64,000 bases of DNA. Origin: Nocardioides humi (GTDB lineage: Bacteria > Actinomycetota > Actinomycetes > Propionibacteriales > Nocardioidaceae). Shown here in pieces: positions 35,980-46,296 of this stretch; the first letter of the stretch is position 1, and each line of letters opens with the position of its first letter. A program made the translations under genes and the position numbers. A model generated the notes under the pieces. The model saw only the letters and a program-made list of their open reading frames with translations. It was not told where the DNA came from and made no database searches. The stretch is taken from positions 1,302,001 through 1,366,000 of the forward strand of contig NZ_CP041146.1 of the NCBI RefSeq assembly GCF_006494775.1, in the 5' to 3' direction.

Positions 35980-37998
35980 TCAGCCGACCCAGAAGCCGCG
36001 CGAGCCGAACCAGTCGCCGTACGAGCCGGGCCCTCCACCCGCCTCGGGTCGGCCGCCGCGGCGCGAGCCGAGGTAGGAGCCGACGACGGCGGCGCCGAGG
36101 TCGTCGGACTCCGGCGCGATCACCGAGCCCTCGACCCGGCGGGCCATGGACTCGATGAAGCGGGCCAGGCCGGGGTCCTCGCCGAGCCGGAAGAAGGTCG
36201 TCTGCGCGCCGAGCCGACGGGCGTTGTCGAGCTCGCGGACGGCGAGCGCGATCGTCATCGGGTGCGGCGGATAGGAGAAGAAGACGTCGCCGCTGGACTC
36301 CAGGTGGGACGTCGGCTCGCCGTCGGTGACGATGAGCAGCACCGGCTGGGCGTTGGGGTGCTTGCGGAAGTGGCGGTTGGCGAGCAGCAGCGCGTGGTGG
36401 AGGTTCGTGCCCTTGGCCCAGCGGGCGTCGAGCGCCGTCAGCTCCTCGATCCGCATGGTCTGGGCGTGCCGGCCGAAGCCGATCAGCTCCAGGCTGTCAC
36501 CGCGGAAGCGGGAGCCGATGAGGGTGTGCAGCGCGAGCGCGGTCTGCTTCATCGGCACCCAGCGGCCGTCCATCGCCATCGAGAAGCTGGTGTCGACGCA
36601 GAGCGCCACCGCGGCCTGGGTGCGCGCCTCGGTCTCGGCGACCTCGACGTCGTCGATCGACAGCAGTCGCCCGCCGGGGTCGCCCGCACGACGGAGCACG
36701 CCGTTGAGCATGGTCCGCGGCAGGTCCCACGGCTCGGTGTCGCCGAACTCCCACGGCCGGGTCGCGCCGGACAGGTCGCCGGCGGCGCCGGCCTGGCGCA
36801 GGTCGCGCTGCCCCTGCCGGCCGGACATCCGCTGGGCGACGTCGCGCAGCAGCGCCTTGCCGAGCTGGCGCATCGCCTTGGGGGTGAGCCGCAGCTCGCC
36901 GTCGAACCCGCGCTCCATCGCACCGGACTCGCGCAGCGCCTTCTCCAGCTCCTGCAGCTTGCGGGCGTCGACGGCGGCCTCGTTGCCGAGCTGGCGGGCC
37001 AGCCTGTCGAGGTCGACATCATCCAGGCGCGCGCCGCCGTACGACTGCGCCAGCTGATCGGCGAGCGCGTCGAGGTCGGCGAGGTCCTGGAGGACGCCGG
37101 TGCCGTCGCCGAGCCCGAGGCCCCGGTCGCCGTCGCCGAACTGCTCGGAGCCGCCCCAGTCCTCGCCGGGGCGCAGGGACATCAGGTTCGCATCGAGCCG
37201 GTTCAGCTGCTCCATCAGCGCCGGGGAGCCGAAGGCCTGGGCGGAGAGCTCCATCAGCTCGGCGCGCTGCTCGGGCGTCATCGAGTTGAGCATCCGCTGC
37301 GCCGCGGCGGAGCGCTGGGCGAGGGCGTCGAGGAGCTCGTCGATGTCCTGCGGGTTCTCGGGGAAGTGCTGGCCGTGCTTGGCCATGAAGTCCTGGAAGT
37401 CCTCGGGGGTGTCCTCCCCGCGGGCGTGCTTCTCCAGCAGCTCGTTGAGGTCTCCGAGCATCTCGTCGATGGCCTGGCGGTCGGCCTCGGTGGCGTTCTC
37501 CAGGGCCTGCTTCATCCCGGCGAAGCGCTGGTCGAGCATCTCCCGGCCGAGCAGGTCCTTGATCTGCTCGAACGCCTCCCGCGCCTCGCGGGACTGCCAG
37601 TCGTAGTCGCCGAGCTCGGTCACGGCCGCGGCCGGCGAGTCGGGCAGGTTCTGCAGCCGCATCTCGCGGAAGGCGCGGTCGCCGTCGTCCATCATCGCGT
37701 CGCGGGCGAGCTGCTTGCGCTCCTCGAGGACCGCCTTGTCGAGCAGCTCGCGGACCTCGTCGAGCGTCCCGTCGAGGTTGTGCCGCTGGAGCAGCTCGCG
37801 GCGCCGCTCGGCCACCCGCCGGGCGAGGTCGTCGAGGCCGGTCTGGTCCTGGCCGCCGCGGCGCAGGAACTCCTGCATCGCGCGCTCCGGGCTGTACCCG
37901 GCCATCACGTCCTCGCCGATGGCGTCGAGGGCCTCGGCGATGTCGACCGGCGGGGCGAGCGGGTCGCCGCCGTCGTACCGGCGGTAGCGGCTAGCCAT
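35980..37998 (-). CDS. VWA-domain protein, partner of MoxR ATPase
   Basis: 672 residues. A long charged helical N-terminal region (many Glu/Asp/Arg) precedes a C-terminal von Willebrand A domain with the MIDAS motif CVDTSFSMAMDGRW (DxSxS) and LLIVTDGEPTSHL. With the adjacent MoxR-type ATPase (overlapping by eight bases) it forms the common AAA/VWA chaperone pair, thought to remodel or insert metal cofactors into a client; the client is not evident here. Confidence 0.9.
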   Translation of the reverse strand: MASRYRRYDGGDPLAPPVDIAEALDAIGEDVMAGYSPERAMQEFLRRGGQDQTGLDDLARRVAERRRELLQRHNLDGTLDEVRELLDKAVLEERKQLARDAMMDDGDRAFREMRLQNLPDSPAAAVTELGDYDWQSREAREAFEQIKDLLGREMLDQRFAGMKQALENATEADRQAIDEMLGDLNELLEKHARGEDTPEDFQDFMAKHGQHFPENPQDIDELLDALAQRSAAAQRMLNSMTPEQRAELMELSAQAFGSPALMEQLNRLDANLMSLRPGEDWGGSEQFGDGDRGLGLGDGTGVLQDLADLDALADQLAQSYGGARLDDVDLDRLARQLGNEAAVDARKLQELEKALRESGAMERGFDGELRLTPKAMRQLGKALLRDVAQRMSGRQGQRDLRQAGAAGDLSGATRPWEFGDTEPWDLPRTMLNGVLRRAGDPGGRLLSIDDVEVAETEARTQAAVALCVDTSFSMAMDGRWVPMKQTALALHTLIGSRFRGDSLELIGFGRHAQTMRIEELTALDARWAKGTNLHHALLLANRHFRKHPNAQPVLLIVTDGEPTSHLESSGDVFFSYPPHPMTIALAVRELDNARRLGAQTTFFRLGEDPGLARFIESMARRVEGSVIAPESDDLGAAVVGSYLGSRRGGRPEAGGGPGSYGDWFGSRGFWVG

Positions 37999-39445
37999 AG
38001 ACCGTCTCGAACCCGTCGGAGTCCTTGCCGATCTTGCGGGCCAGGAAGAGCCCCTCGAGCGCCAGCTCGATCGCGGCGGCGCGCTCGCCGTCGGTGCGCC
38101 CGCCCCCGGCTCCGTTCACGCGCTCGCAGACCTGGTCGTAGAGGTCGGACTCGCCCAGCACCGGCAGGCCGGCGAGCACGTCGCGCGCGGAGACCCGGGC
38201 GCCGGTGACGACGGTCGCGCCCTCCTCGATGGCGTCCACGAGCAGAGCGAAGTCGAGGCCGCGGAACCGCTCGCGGACGGTCTCGGCGGTGGCCGTACGG
38301 AGCAGGTGGGTGAGGATCTCGGCCTCGCGGCCCTCCTCGCCGGACTCGAACTCGATCTTGCCGCCGAGCACGTCGATCGCGGTCTCCAGGTCGACCACGC
38401 GGGCCACCGCACGGTCCTCCCCCTGGATGGTCGCGCGCCGCAGGGCCGCGGCGGCGATGGTCTCGGCGCCCGCGATGGCGAACCGGGCCGAGACGCCGGA
38501 GCGCTGGTCGACGGCGCTGGACTCGCGCAGGTTGCGGGTGAAGCGGGCCAGGATCTCGACCAGGAAGTCGGGGACGTCGACCCGGTCGGGCAGCAGGTCG
38601 GCCTCCTGCCGGATGACGGCGATCTCGGCGTCGAGGGCCTTCGGGTAGTGGGTGCGGATCTCCGCGCCGAAGCGGTCCTTGAGCGGGGTGATGATCCGGC
38701 CGCGGTTGGTGTAGTCCTCGGGGTTCGCGGAGGCCACGACGAACACGTCGAGCGGCAGCCGCAGGACGTACCCGCGGATCTGGATGTCGCGCTCCTCCAT
38801 CACGTTGAGCATCGCGACCTGGATCCGCTCGGCGAGGTCGGGCAGCTCGTTGATCGCGACGATCCCGCGGTGGGAGCGCGGGATCAGGCCGAAGTGGATG
38901 GTCTCGGGGTCGCCCAGCGAGCGGCCCTCGGCGACCTTCATCGGGTCGACGTCGCCGATCAGGTCGGCGACGCTGGTGTCGGGCGTGGCCAGCTTCTCGG
39001 CGTACCGCTCGTCACGGTGGCGCCAGGAGATCCGCAGGTCGTCGCCGTACGACGCCACGGCGGCCTTGGACGTCACGGTGACCGGGTCGTAGGGGTGCTC
39101 GCCGAGCTCGGAGCCGGAGATCACCGGCGTCCACTCGTCCATCAGGCCGACGAGGGTGCGCAGCAGCCGGGTCTTGCCCTGGCCGCGCTCGCCGAGGAGG
39201 ACGACGTCGTGGCCGGCGATGATCGCCCGCTCGAGCTGGGGGATGACGGTGTCCTCGAGGCCGTGCAGGCCCGGCCAGGGGTCCTGGCCGGCGGCGAGGA
39301 GGGCGAGCAGGTTGTCGCGGAGCTCGGCACGCAGGTGCTTCTGCTGGTGGCCCGAGGCGCGGAGCTCGCCGAGGGTGCCGATGGCGGGAGCGGTCGAGAT
39401 GTCGACGGTCACCCTGCTCACGCTACTCAGCACGGCAAGGGACAC
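37991..39445 (-). CDS. MoxR/magnesium-chelatase-type AAA+ ATPase
   Basis: 484 residues from GTG 39445; GTGs at 39421 and 39412 are equally plausible starts. Walker A VVLLGERGQGKTRLL, Walker B-like RGIVAINELPDLAERIQVAM, sensor 1 VFVVASANPEDYTNRGR. It is the motor subunit of the pair with the VWA protein. The iron-regulated surface-protein promoter lies immediately upstream in the opposite direction. Confidence 0.92.
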   Translation of the reverse strand: MSLAVLSSVSRVTVDISTAPAIGTLGELRASGHQQKHLRAELRDNLLALLAAGQDPWPGLHGLEDTVIPQLERAIIAGHDVVLLGERGQGKTRLLRTLVGLMDEWTPVISGSELGEHPYDPVTVTSKAAVASYGDDLRISWRHRDERYAEKLATPDTSVADLIGDVDPMKVAEGRSLGDPETIHFGLIPRSHRGIVAINELPDLAERIQVAMLNVMEERDIQIRGYVLRLPLDVFVVASANPEDYTNRGRIITPLKDRFGAEIRTHYPKALDAEIAVIRQEADLLPDRVDVPDFLVEILARFTRNLRESSAVDQRSGVSARFAIAGAETIAAAALRRATIQGEDRAVARVVDLETAIDVLGGKIEFESGEEGREAEILTHLLRTATAETVRERFRGLDFALLVDAIEEGATVVTGARVSARDVLAGLPVLGESDLYDQVCERVNGAGGGRTDGERAAAIELALEGLFLARKIGKDSDGFETVYG

Positions 39446-39511
39446 CTCCGCCGATGGCTCTGGAGCGGACAGAGGGGTTGACGGCCCGACAGACTGTCAG
39501 GAAGATGTTAT

Positions 39512-39530
39512 TTAGCCAAGCCTAACCTAA
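39512..39530. promoter_or_regulatory. DtxR/IdeR iron box
   Basis: TTAGCCAAGCCTAACCTAA matches 15 of 19 positions of the DtxR/IdeR consensus TTAGGTTAGGCTAACCTAA. It lies 52 bases upstream of the HtaA-domain gene and beside a possible promoter (TTGACG at 39478-39483, GAAGAT at 39501-39506, 17-bp spacer). Repression by iron-loaded DtxR/IdeR is the expected logic. Confidence 0.75.
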
Positions 39531-39582
39531 TAAGGCTCGCCGTCACTGCCGATGCGCCTTAGCGCACGCACAAGGAGAACCC

Positions 39583-42500
39583 ATGTCTGTCCCATCCCTG
39601 CCAGGACGGCGCCCCCGCTGGGCCAGCGCCGTGACCGCCGGCGCCCTCGTGCTCGGCGGCATGATCCTGACATCCTCGGCCGCCGAGGCGGCCCCACCCA
39701 CCGGAGAGCTCGACCACGTCTCCTTCGAATGGGGACTCAACAACGTGCACCAGGGCGGCTCGCCCGCCGGCGGGTGCAACTACTTCGTGGCCGGCTACGG
39801 CGACGGCACCGAGGCGAGCTACGCGACCGTCGACCGCGACCTCCGCATCGTCAAGCGCACTGCGGACGGCGAACTCAAGGCCGTCGGCTTCGACAACCGG
39901 TGCGCCCAGGACGGCACCGACGCCACCATCGGCCAGCGGATGCTGTTCACCGATGGCGAGGGCACGCGCGCCGAGGACGGCACCACCACGGTCCACTGGG
40001 ACGGCGCGATCACGATCTACGCCTACGGCGGCCTCGTGCCCTGGTACGTCGCCGACCCGGTGCTGCGGCTGGACTCCGAGGGCAACGGCACGATCAAGGT
40101 CAAGGTCGGCGGCTTCTCCTCCTCGATGGCCGACCCGAACGTCAAGGAGCCGCTGGAGCCGACCACCGACGTCACCGTCGCGACCATCTCCGGAGCGACC
40201 TTCGACGACGACGGCAAGGCGACCATCGACCCGGTCTTCGCCGGTGTCGACTACTTCCCCCTCCAGGCTGACGGCACGCGGAGCGCCACCTCGGCGATCC
40301 CGCCGGCCGCCAAGGCGTCCAACCCGAACTGGGGTTCGTGGCCCGAGCCGTTCACCGACTTCCAGTACCGCACCGGCCTCTCCAGCTACTGGCACACCAG
40401 CGGGCTGAGCGCGGACCCGAGCAAGCCGCCGCTGCCGATCACGATGGACCTCGACGCCGAGGAGCTGGTCCAAGCACCGGTCGTGGTCCGGCAGCCGCAG
40501 TCGACAACGGTCAGCGTGGGTGCCGACGTCACGCTGACCACCATGGTCACCGGAGCACCCGAGCCGACGGTCGTCTGGCAGCGTCTGACGGGCGAGGAGT
40601 GGGTGGACATCGCCGACGCGACGGGCACCGAGCTCGTGCTCACCGACCAGACGGTCGCAGACAGCGGCGGCCAGTATCGCGTGAAGATCACCAACGATGC
40701 TGGCGAGACCACCTCGCAGCCCGCCACCGTGACGGTGGTGGAGAAGGTCGCCGTCGCGATCACGGCCCAGCCCGCCGACGCCACTGCCCTCGCCGGACGG
40801 TCCGCCTCGTTCAGCGTGACGGCGACCGGCTCGACACTGAAGTACGCCTGGCAGCGCAAGCTGCCCGAGGAGAATTGGGCAGACTATGGCGGCACCAACG
40901 CCACCATGTCCGAGAACAACATCTCCGCCGACATCGACGGGGCGCAGTACCGGGTCTCCGTCACGAACGGCGTGGACGAGCCGGTGATCAGCGAGACGGC
41001 GACCCTCAGCGTGGAGACCGCTCCCCTGGTCATCACCACCGACCTGTCCGATCTGACCGTGCCCGCGGGCAGCGGACAGTACCTCCGGGTGGACTTCACG
41101 GGCGCGCCGTACGGCACCTGGACCTGGCAGCGCAGCACCGACGACGGCGCCACCTGGCAGGATGTGCAATCGGCGCCTGCCTACAACGAGTCGACCTCGT
41201 ACTACCTGTCAGCCGTACCAGCGTCGGCCGACGGACACCGATACCGGGTGGTCGGCGACAACGGCATCGGTGAGCCGGTCGCCTCGAGCGTCGCTCGGCT
41301 GAGCGTGGCCACCGAGCCGCTCGCCATCGTCTCGGGTCTCACGGACGTCACGACACCGGCGGGCCGCAATGCGATCTTCCGGATCCAGTCCACCGGCGCG
41401 CCCGGCGGCGACTGGACCTTCGAGACCAGCACCGACGACGGCGCGACGTGGACGGTCGCCTCCGAGCAGACCAACAACAACTACCCGACTCTTTCGCTCA
41501 ACGCGGTGACCCCCGATCAGGACGGCACCCTGGTTCGCGCCAGCGGCACCAATGGCCTCGGCGAGAGCCTCACCAGCGGTCCGGTGCGCCTGACGGTGAC
41601 CGCCATCGAGCCTCGGGTCACCACCCAGCCGACCTCGTTCCGGGTCGCCGAGGGGACCATGGTCGTTCCGTACGCCGCCTGCGACTGCGCGCCGTACCCG
41701 GAGTGGACCTGGCAGACCAGCTCCGACGGCGGCGAGACCTGGACCGACCACCCGGACTTCAGCGGTCCGACCGGAGCGCGGGCGCAGACCTTCTGGAACT
41801 TCAGCGACACCACGCTCGCCAACGACGGGATGCTGATCCGCGCCAAGGGCGACAACGGCCACCACGACCCGTTCTACACCGACACCGCCCGACTGGACGT
41901 CGAGCCGCGCTCCGGGCGGGCGATCTACGTGGCGCCGGAGTACATCCCCGCGTCGATCCATTCCGCAACTCAGGACCGGACCATCGGTGTCGGCCTGGAC
42001 GGGTTCCAGACCGACCGCACGGACGGCTCGATCCGGGTCTCGCTCGTCGAGCGCGGCGTCTGGGAGCCGGGCACGCTGCTCACCTCCGCGCAGTGGCTGG
42101 CCAGCACCACCGGCTCGATCTCGCTGATCGAGGAGCGCGACGACGGTCGGTTCGCCGCCCGCCTGAGGCCGAGCAGGGCACTCTCGCTGGACAAGCAGTA
42201 CGAGATCGTGGTGCACCACCAGACCGAGGTGGACCCGCGCTACGAGGAGCGGCTGCCGATCCTACTCGAGGGCCAGGTCGAGATCACCGGACAGCCGGAG
42301 GACGCGACCACCCACGTCGGTCGCAGTGCCACCTTCACCGCGACCGCGGCCGGAGGCCCCGACCGCACCGTGCAATGGCAGGAGTCGGCCGACGGTGAGA
42401 CCTGGACCGACGTCGCCGATGCTACCGAGGAGACCCTCGAGGTCCGGGCGAGCGCCGATCTGGACGGCCGTCGGTACCGGCTCGTCGCGACCGTCGGCGA

Positions 42501-43680
42501 CCGTACGGCGACCAGCGAGCCCGCAGCGCTGACGGTGGGCGCACCGCTGCCGGCCGAGGTGGTCGAGCAGCCCGCCGACGTCCGGGTCGCCCCCGGCGAG
42601 GTCGCGAGCTTCGGTGTCGAGGTCGCGTCGGACTCGCCGGAGACCTACCAGTGGCAGCGCAGCAATGACGAAGGAGCCACCTGGGCCGACCTCCAGGACG
42701 CCACCTCCGCGACGCTCGACGTCACCGCGGCATCGGCCGACAACGGTGCTCTGTTCCGGGTCGTCGTCACCAACGACGGCGGCGAGGTCGCCTCGCAGCC
42801 CGCGCGACTGATCGTGGTCCACGACACCGCGTCGATCACCCAGCAGCCCGAGGACACGACCGTGGCGGCAGGCGAGACCGCGAGGTTCACCGTGCGCGCG
42901 ACCGGCTCCTATCTCGACTACCAGTGGCAGTCGTCCACCGACGGCAGCACCTGGACCGAGGTGGCCGACGCGGACACCCGTACCCTGTCGGTCCCGACGG
43001 CCACGACGGCGCAGAACGGCACCTCGTATCGCGTGGTCGTGTCGAGCCCCGCCGGCCCTCTGGAGTCCGAGCCCGCCACCCTGAGCGTCGTCAAGGCCAG
43101 GCCGTCGGTCACCGCGACCGCGACGATCGGCAGCTACGGTGACCCGACCACGGTCGGGGTGACGGTCGCGGCGCCGCCTGGAGTGCCCGCCGCCACGGGC
43201 ACTGTCACCGTGGCGGAGGGTGACGACGTGCTCGCCACGGTCCCGCTGGAGGCAGGGAGCGCCAGCGTTGTCATCGACCAGGGCGTGCTCAGCCCAGGGA
43301 GTCGATCGCTGGCCGTCTCCTACTCCGGCGACGCCAACCTGGAGGCAGGCTCGACGACGGCGATCGCCAGCGTCGCGAAGGCGCCGGCCAAGGTCAAGGC
43401 GGCACTTCCCGCCAAGTCCCTCAAGCCCCGCTCGAGGGCCAAGGTCCGGGTGACGGTCACCTCTCCTGGGCTCGTGCCCACCGGCAGGGTCAAGGTCACC
43501 TGGAAGCACAAGCGCACCGGCAAGACCGTCACGGTCACCGGCAAGCTCGTCAACGGCAAGGTGGTCGTGAGGTCGAAGCCGCTCTCCGCCCGGGGCGCCT
43601 ACAAGGTGAAAGCGACCTATCTCGGCTCCGACACCATCGCCAAGGCAACGGCCAAGGCCCGCCGGATCACCGTCCGGTGA
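39583..43680 (+). CDS. HtaA-domain, Ig-repeat secreted surface protein (haem acquisition)
   Basis: 1365 residues. A signal peptide ends near SSAAEA-AP (about residue 36). Residues 40-290 form an HtaA-like domain: [53 protein letters not shown]. About nine Ig-like modules of 85-95 residues follow, each with a W..S.DGG..W pattern and SxPATLxV ends, then a C-terminal Big_3_5/MucBP-like domain rich in Lys. No LPXTG or membrane anchor is visible, so it may be secreted or held non-covalently. HtaA domains bind haem in corynebacteria. Upstream AAGGAGAA supports ATG 39583; an iron box lies in the promoter. Confidence 0.88.
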   Translation: MSVPSLPGRRPRWASAVTAGALVLGGMILTSSAAEAAPPTGELDHVSFEWGLNNVHQGGSPAGGCNYFVAGYGDGTEASYATVDRDLRIVKRTADGELKAVGFDNRCAQDGTDATIGQRMLFTDGEGTRAEDGTTTVHWDGAITIYAYGGLVPWYVADPVLRLDSEGNGTIKVKVGGFSSSMADPNVKEPLEPTTDVTVATISGATFDDDGKATIDPVFAGVDYFPLQADGTRSATSAIPPAAKASNPNWGSWPEPFTDFQYRTGLSSYWHTSGLSADPSKPPLPITMDLDAEELVQAPVVVRQPQSTTVSVGADVTLTTMVTGAPEPTVVWQRLTGEEWVDIADATGTELVLTDQTVADSGGQYRVKITNDAGETTSQPATVTVVEKVAVAITAQPADATALAGRSASFSVTATGSTLKYAWQRKLPEENWADYGGTNATMSENNISADIDGAQYRVSVTNGVDEPVISETATLSVETAPLVITTDLSDLTVPAGSGQYLRVDFTGAPYGTWTWQRSTDDGATWQDVQSAPAYNESTSYYLSAVPASADGHRYRVVGDNGIGEPVASSVARLSVATEPLAIVSGLTDVTTPAGRNAIFRIQSTGAPGGDWTFETSTDDGATWTVASEQTNNNYPTLSLNAVTPDQDGTLVRASGTNGLGESLTSGPVRLTVTAIEPRVTTQPTSFRVAEGTMVVPYAACDCAPYPEWTWQTSSDGGETWTDHPDFSGPTGARAQTFWNFSDTTLANDGMLIRAKGDNGHHDPFYTDTARLDVEPRSGRAIYVAPEYIPASIHSATQDRTIGVGLDGFQTDRTDGSIRVSLVERGVWEPGTLLTSAQWLASTTGSISLIEERDDGRFAARLRPSRALSLDKQYEIVVHHQTEVDPRYEERLPILLEGQVEITGQPEDATTHVGRSATFTATAAGGPDRTVQWQESADGETWTDVADATEETLEVRASADLDGRRYRLVATVGDRTATSEPAALTVGAPLPAEVVEQPADVRVAPGEVASFGVEVASDSPETYQWQRSNDEGATWADLQDATSATLDVTAASADNGALFRVVVTNDGGEVASQPARLIVVHDTASITQQPEDTTVAAGETARFTVRATGSYLDYQWQSSTDGSTWTEVADADTRTLSVPTATTAQNGTSYRVVVSSPAGPLESEPATLSVVKARPSVTATATIGSYGDPTTVGVTVAAPPGVPAATGTVTVAEGDDVLATVPLEAGSASVVIDQGVLSPGSRSLAVSYSGDANLEAGSTTAIASVAKAPAKVKAALPAKSLKPRSRAKVRVTVTSPGLVPTGRVKVTWKHKRTGKTVTVTGKLVNGKVVVRSKPLSARGAYKVKATYLGSDTIAKATAKARRITVR

Positions 43681-43684
43681 GTCG

Positions 43685-43720
43685 GATGGGGTGCGGGACC
43701 GACAGGTCCCGCGCCCCATC
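43685..43720. terminator. Strong hairpin terminator after the HtaA gene
   Basis: GATGGGGTGCGGGACC, loop GACA, GGTCCCGCGCCCCATC: 16-bp stem with a single G-T wobble, four bases after the stop codon. Confidence 0.85.
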
Positions 43721-43766
43721 GTGGCCGGAATCGGTCATCGGGCCCAACGATCACTAGGCTTCGTGC

Positions 43767-44603
43767 ATGCTGCTGGTAGTGGGCATCGCGGGCGCGATCC
43801 TCTGCGTCGTCGCGGCGGGCATCATCGGCGTGCTCCTCCACAGCCGCGCCGGGCTCGTGGCGCAGTTGGGCGATGCGCGTGCTCGGATCGCACAGCTCGA
43901 GTCGGACCTCGACGCCGCCCTGCGTCCCCCGCCGCCGACCAACTCGGCCGAGCGCGCCGTACGACGGGTGATCCGGACCGCCTCGAAGGTGCGCTCCCAC
44001 GGCATCGCCGGGCTGATCCAGAGCACGGTCGAGGACCTGCAGAGCTGGGCCAGCGACGACGAGCGCGCCGACATCCTCAACATGGCCGCCTCCGACGGCA
44101 CGGTCACCCTCTTCTTCTCCGACATCGAGGACTCGACGCCGCTCAACGACCGGCTGGGCGACGCCACCTGGGTGAGGGTGCTCGCCGCGCACGACCGGGT
44201 GCTCCGCACGCAGATCGAGAGGTACCGCGGGCAGGTCGTCAAGACCGCCGGCGACGGCTTCATGGTCGCCTTCCGCGACGCCGAGGCCGCCTGCCGCGCC
44301 GCGCTCGGCATCCAGCGCGACCTGCCACGTGAGGTGACCCTGCGCCGCTACGGCCCGATCCTGGTCCGGATCGGCATCCACACCGGCCAGGTGGTCGCCC
44401 GCGACGGCGACTACTTCGGCCGCAATGTCGCCATGGCCGCCCGGGTCGCGAACCTCGCCCACGGCGGGGAGATCCTCGCCAGCGACGCCGTCCGCGAGGC
44501 GCTCGACGACGACGCCGCGCTCACGCTCGTGGAGCGGGACGCGGTCGAGCTCAAGGGGCTCGCCGGCGAGCACGTCGTCTGGGAGATCCACCCGCCCGCC
44601 TGA
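43767..44603 (+). CDS. Membrane-anchored class III adenylate/guanylate cyclase
   Basis: 278 residues. One N-terminal helix (VVGIAGAILCVVAAGIIGVL), a short coiled-coil (RARIAQLESDLDAAL), then a class III cyclase domain with VTLFFSDIEDSTPLNDRLGD (metal Asp), VVKTAGDGFMVAF and IRIGIHTGQVV...DYFGRNVAMAARV. It should make cAMP or cGMP at the inner membrane face. No partner gene is obvious; the thiolase gene is convergent. Confidence 0.92.
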   Translation: MLLVVGIAGAILCVVAAGIIGVLLHSRAGLVAQLGDARARIAQLESDLDAALRPPPPTNSAERAVRRVIRTASKVRSHGIAGLIQSTVEDLQSWASDDERADILNMAASDGTVTLFFSDIEDSTPLNDRLGDATWVRVLAAHDRVLRTQIERYRGQVVKTAGDGFMVAFRDAEAACRAALGIQRDLPREVTLRRYGPILVRIGIHTGQVVARDGDYFGRNVAMAARVANLAHGGEILASDAVREALDDDAALTLVERDAVELKGLAGEHVVWEIHPPA

Positions 44604-44613
44604 CGAGGTGGGA

Positions 44614-45798
44614 TCAGCGGGTGAGGAGGACCGAGGAGCCGTGGCCGAAGAGGCCCTGGTTGGCGGTGATCCCGACCCGGGCGCCCTCGACCTGCCGTCC
44701 GTCGACGCGGCCCTGGAGCTGCCAGGTGAGCTCGCAGACCTGGGCGATGGCCTGGGCGGGCACCGCCTCGCCGAAGCACGCCAGCCCGCCGGAGGGATTG
44801 ACCGGGATCCGGCCGCCGATGGCGGTGTCGCCGGCGCGGAGCAGGGCCTCGGCCTCGCCGGGCTTGCACAGGCCCAGGTCCTCGATCCAGTCCAGCTCCA
44901 GCGCGGTGGAGAGGTCGTAGACCTCGGCGACGTCGACGTCGGAGGGGTCGACGCCCGCCTCGTCGTACGCCGCCGCGCCGATCGCCTCCTTGAACGTCCG
45001 CTCCGGCGCGCCTGTGGCCGCCGTGGAGTCGGTGGCCAGCAGCGGCATGTCGATGACGGTGTTCGGGAAGGTCGGCGTCACGGTCGAGACGGCGGCGACG
45101 GTGACCGGCGTGGCGATGCCGTGCCTCCTCGCGTACTCCGCGCTGGTCAGCACGACCGCCGCGGCGCCGTCGGAGGTCGCGCAGATGTCCAGCAGATGCA
45201 GCGGGTCGGACACCACCGGCGAGGCCAGCACCTCCGCCACGTCCACCTCCTTGCGGAAGCGGGCGTTGGGGTTGGCCAGGCCGTGCCGGGCGTTCTTGAC
45301 CTTCACCTGCGCGAAGTCCTCCGACGTGGCGCCGTACAGGTCCATCCGGCGTCGCGCGTAGAGCGCGAAGTACGCCGGGTTCGTCATGCCCAGCAGCCGG
45401 AACCGCAGCCAGTCCGGGTCCGACCACCGCTCCCCCGCGTTCGGCGCCAGGAACCCCTTCGGCGTCGTGTCCGCGCCCACCACCAGCGCGACCTCGCTGA
45501 GCCCGGCCAGGATCCGCGCCCGCGCGGTGTCGATCGCCTGCGCGCCCGTCGCGCACGCGGCGTACGACGTCGCGATCCGCGCACCGTTCCAGCCCAGCGC
45601 CTGCGCGAACGTCGAGCCGGCGACGTAGCCGGCGTACCCGTTGCGGACCGTCTCGCCGCCCACCACGAGGTCGACGTCACCCCACGCCACGCCGGCGTCC
45701 GCGAGCGCCGCACGGGCGGCGTGCACGCCGTACTCGACGAAGTTGCGCCCCCACTTGCCCCAGGGATGCATGCCCGCACCCGCGATCACGACGCTCAT
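44614..45798 (-). CDS. Thiolase-family (SCP2-type) acyl-CoA enzyme
   Basis: 394 residues from ATG 45798. Thiolase fold with the active-site Cys in SYAACATGAQAIDTARARIL, VGADTTPKGFLAPNAGERW and VNPSGGLACFGEAVPAQAIA. It groups by appearance with lipid-transfer-type thiolases of steroid or fatty-acid side-chain degradation (Ltp2-like) that pair with a DUF35 protein, exactly the upstream gene here, which overlaps by four bases. Confidence 0.88.
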   Translation of the reverse strand: MSVVIAGAGMHPWGKWGRNFVEYGVHAARAALADAGVAWGDVDLVVGGETVRNGYAGYVAGSTFAQALGWNGARIATSYAACATGAQAIDTARARILAGLSEVALVVGADTTPKGFLAPNAGERWSDPDWLRFRLLGMTNPAYFALYARRRMDLYGATSEDFAQVKVKNARHGLANPNARFRKEVDVAEVLASPVVSDPLHLLDICATSDGAAAVVLTSAEYARRHGIATPVTVAAVSTVTPTFPNTVIDMPLLATDSTAATGAPERTFKEAIGAAAYDEAGVDPSDVDVAEVYDLSTALELDWIEDLGLCKPGEAEALLRAGDTAIGGRIPVNPSGGLACFGEAVPAQAIAQVCELTWQLQGRVDGRQVEGARVGITANQGLFGHGSSVLLTR

Positions 45799-46256
45799 GC
45801 CGCCACCGGCTTCCAGCGGTAGATGGTGCGCTCCCCGGTCTCGTCGACGTTCAGGGTCTCCACGACCAGCTCGACCTCGGCCCCCACACGCAGGTCCGCG
45901 ACGCCATAGCCCGCGGCGACCTGCCCCAGCACCACCAGCCCCTCGGGCAGCTCCACCGCGGCCAGCGCGAACGGCACGAACGGATCGCTCATCGGGACGT
46001 ACGGCGCCGGCGGCTGGTACTGCGCGTCGGTGTAGGACCACACGGTGCCGCGCCGGGAGAGCTCCACCGCCTCGCACTCCACGCCGTCGCAGGCGGGGTT
46101 GCGGCAGAAGAACGAAGCGGCGCCCGCCTCGGCGGACACCGGCGGGAACACCACGTTGCGGCACCGGGTGCACCGGGACGCGAGCAGCCGAGGCTCCTCG
46201 CCCGTGGTGAACCAGCCCTCGACGACGGGGGTGACGGTCTGGCTCGGAGCGGTCAT
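45795..46256 (-). CDS. DUF35 zinc-ribbon/OB-fold acyl-CoA-binding partner
   Basis: 153 residues. The N-terminal zinc ribbon (SRCTRCRNVVFPP ... FFCRNPACDG) and the C-terminal OB fold (LVVLGQVAAGYGVADLRVGA) define DUF35 proteins that complex with thiolases. ATG 46256 has no Shine-Dalgarno sequence: a -10-like TAGCAT (46268-46263) ends six bases before the ATG, so the transcript is probably leaderless. A perfect palindrome covers this promoter. Confidence 0.88.
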   Translation of the reverse strand: MTAPSQTVTPVVEGWFTTGEEPRLLASRCTRCRNVVFPPVSAEAGAASFFCRNPACDGVECEAVELSRRGTVWSYTDAQYQPPAPYVPMSDPFVPFALAAVELPEGLVVLGQVAAGYGVADLRVGAEVELVVETLNVDETGERTIYRWKPVAA

Positions 46257-46260
46257 GTCC

Positions 46261-46292
46261 GCATGCTACCAAGCAAATGCTTGGTAGCATGC
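46261..46292. promoter_or_regulatory. Perfect 15-bp inverted repeat over the DUF35-thiolase promoter
   Basis: GCATGCTACCAAGCA, two central bases, TGCTTGGTAGCATGC. The ACCAAGCA/TGCTTGGT core resembles TetR-family operators of acyl-CoA or steroid catabolism genes (KstR2-like half sites), but the spacing differs. It contains the -10 element of the leaderless DUF35 gene. The cognate regulator is not in this window. Confidence 0.7.
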
Positions 46293-46296
46293 GAGA

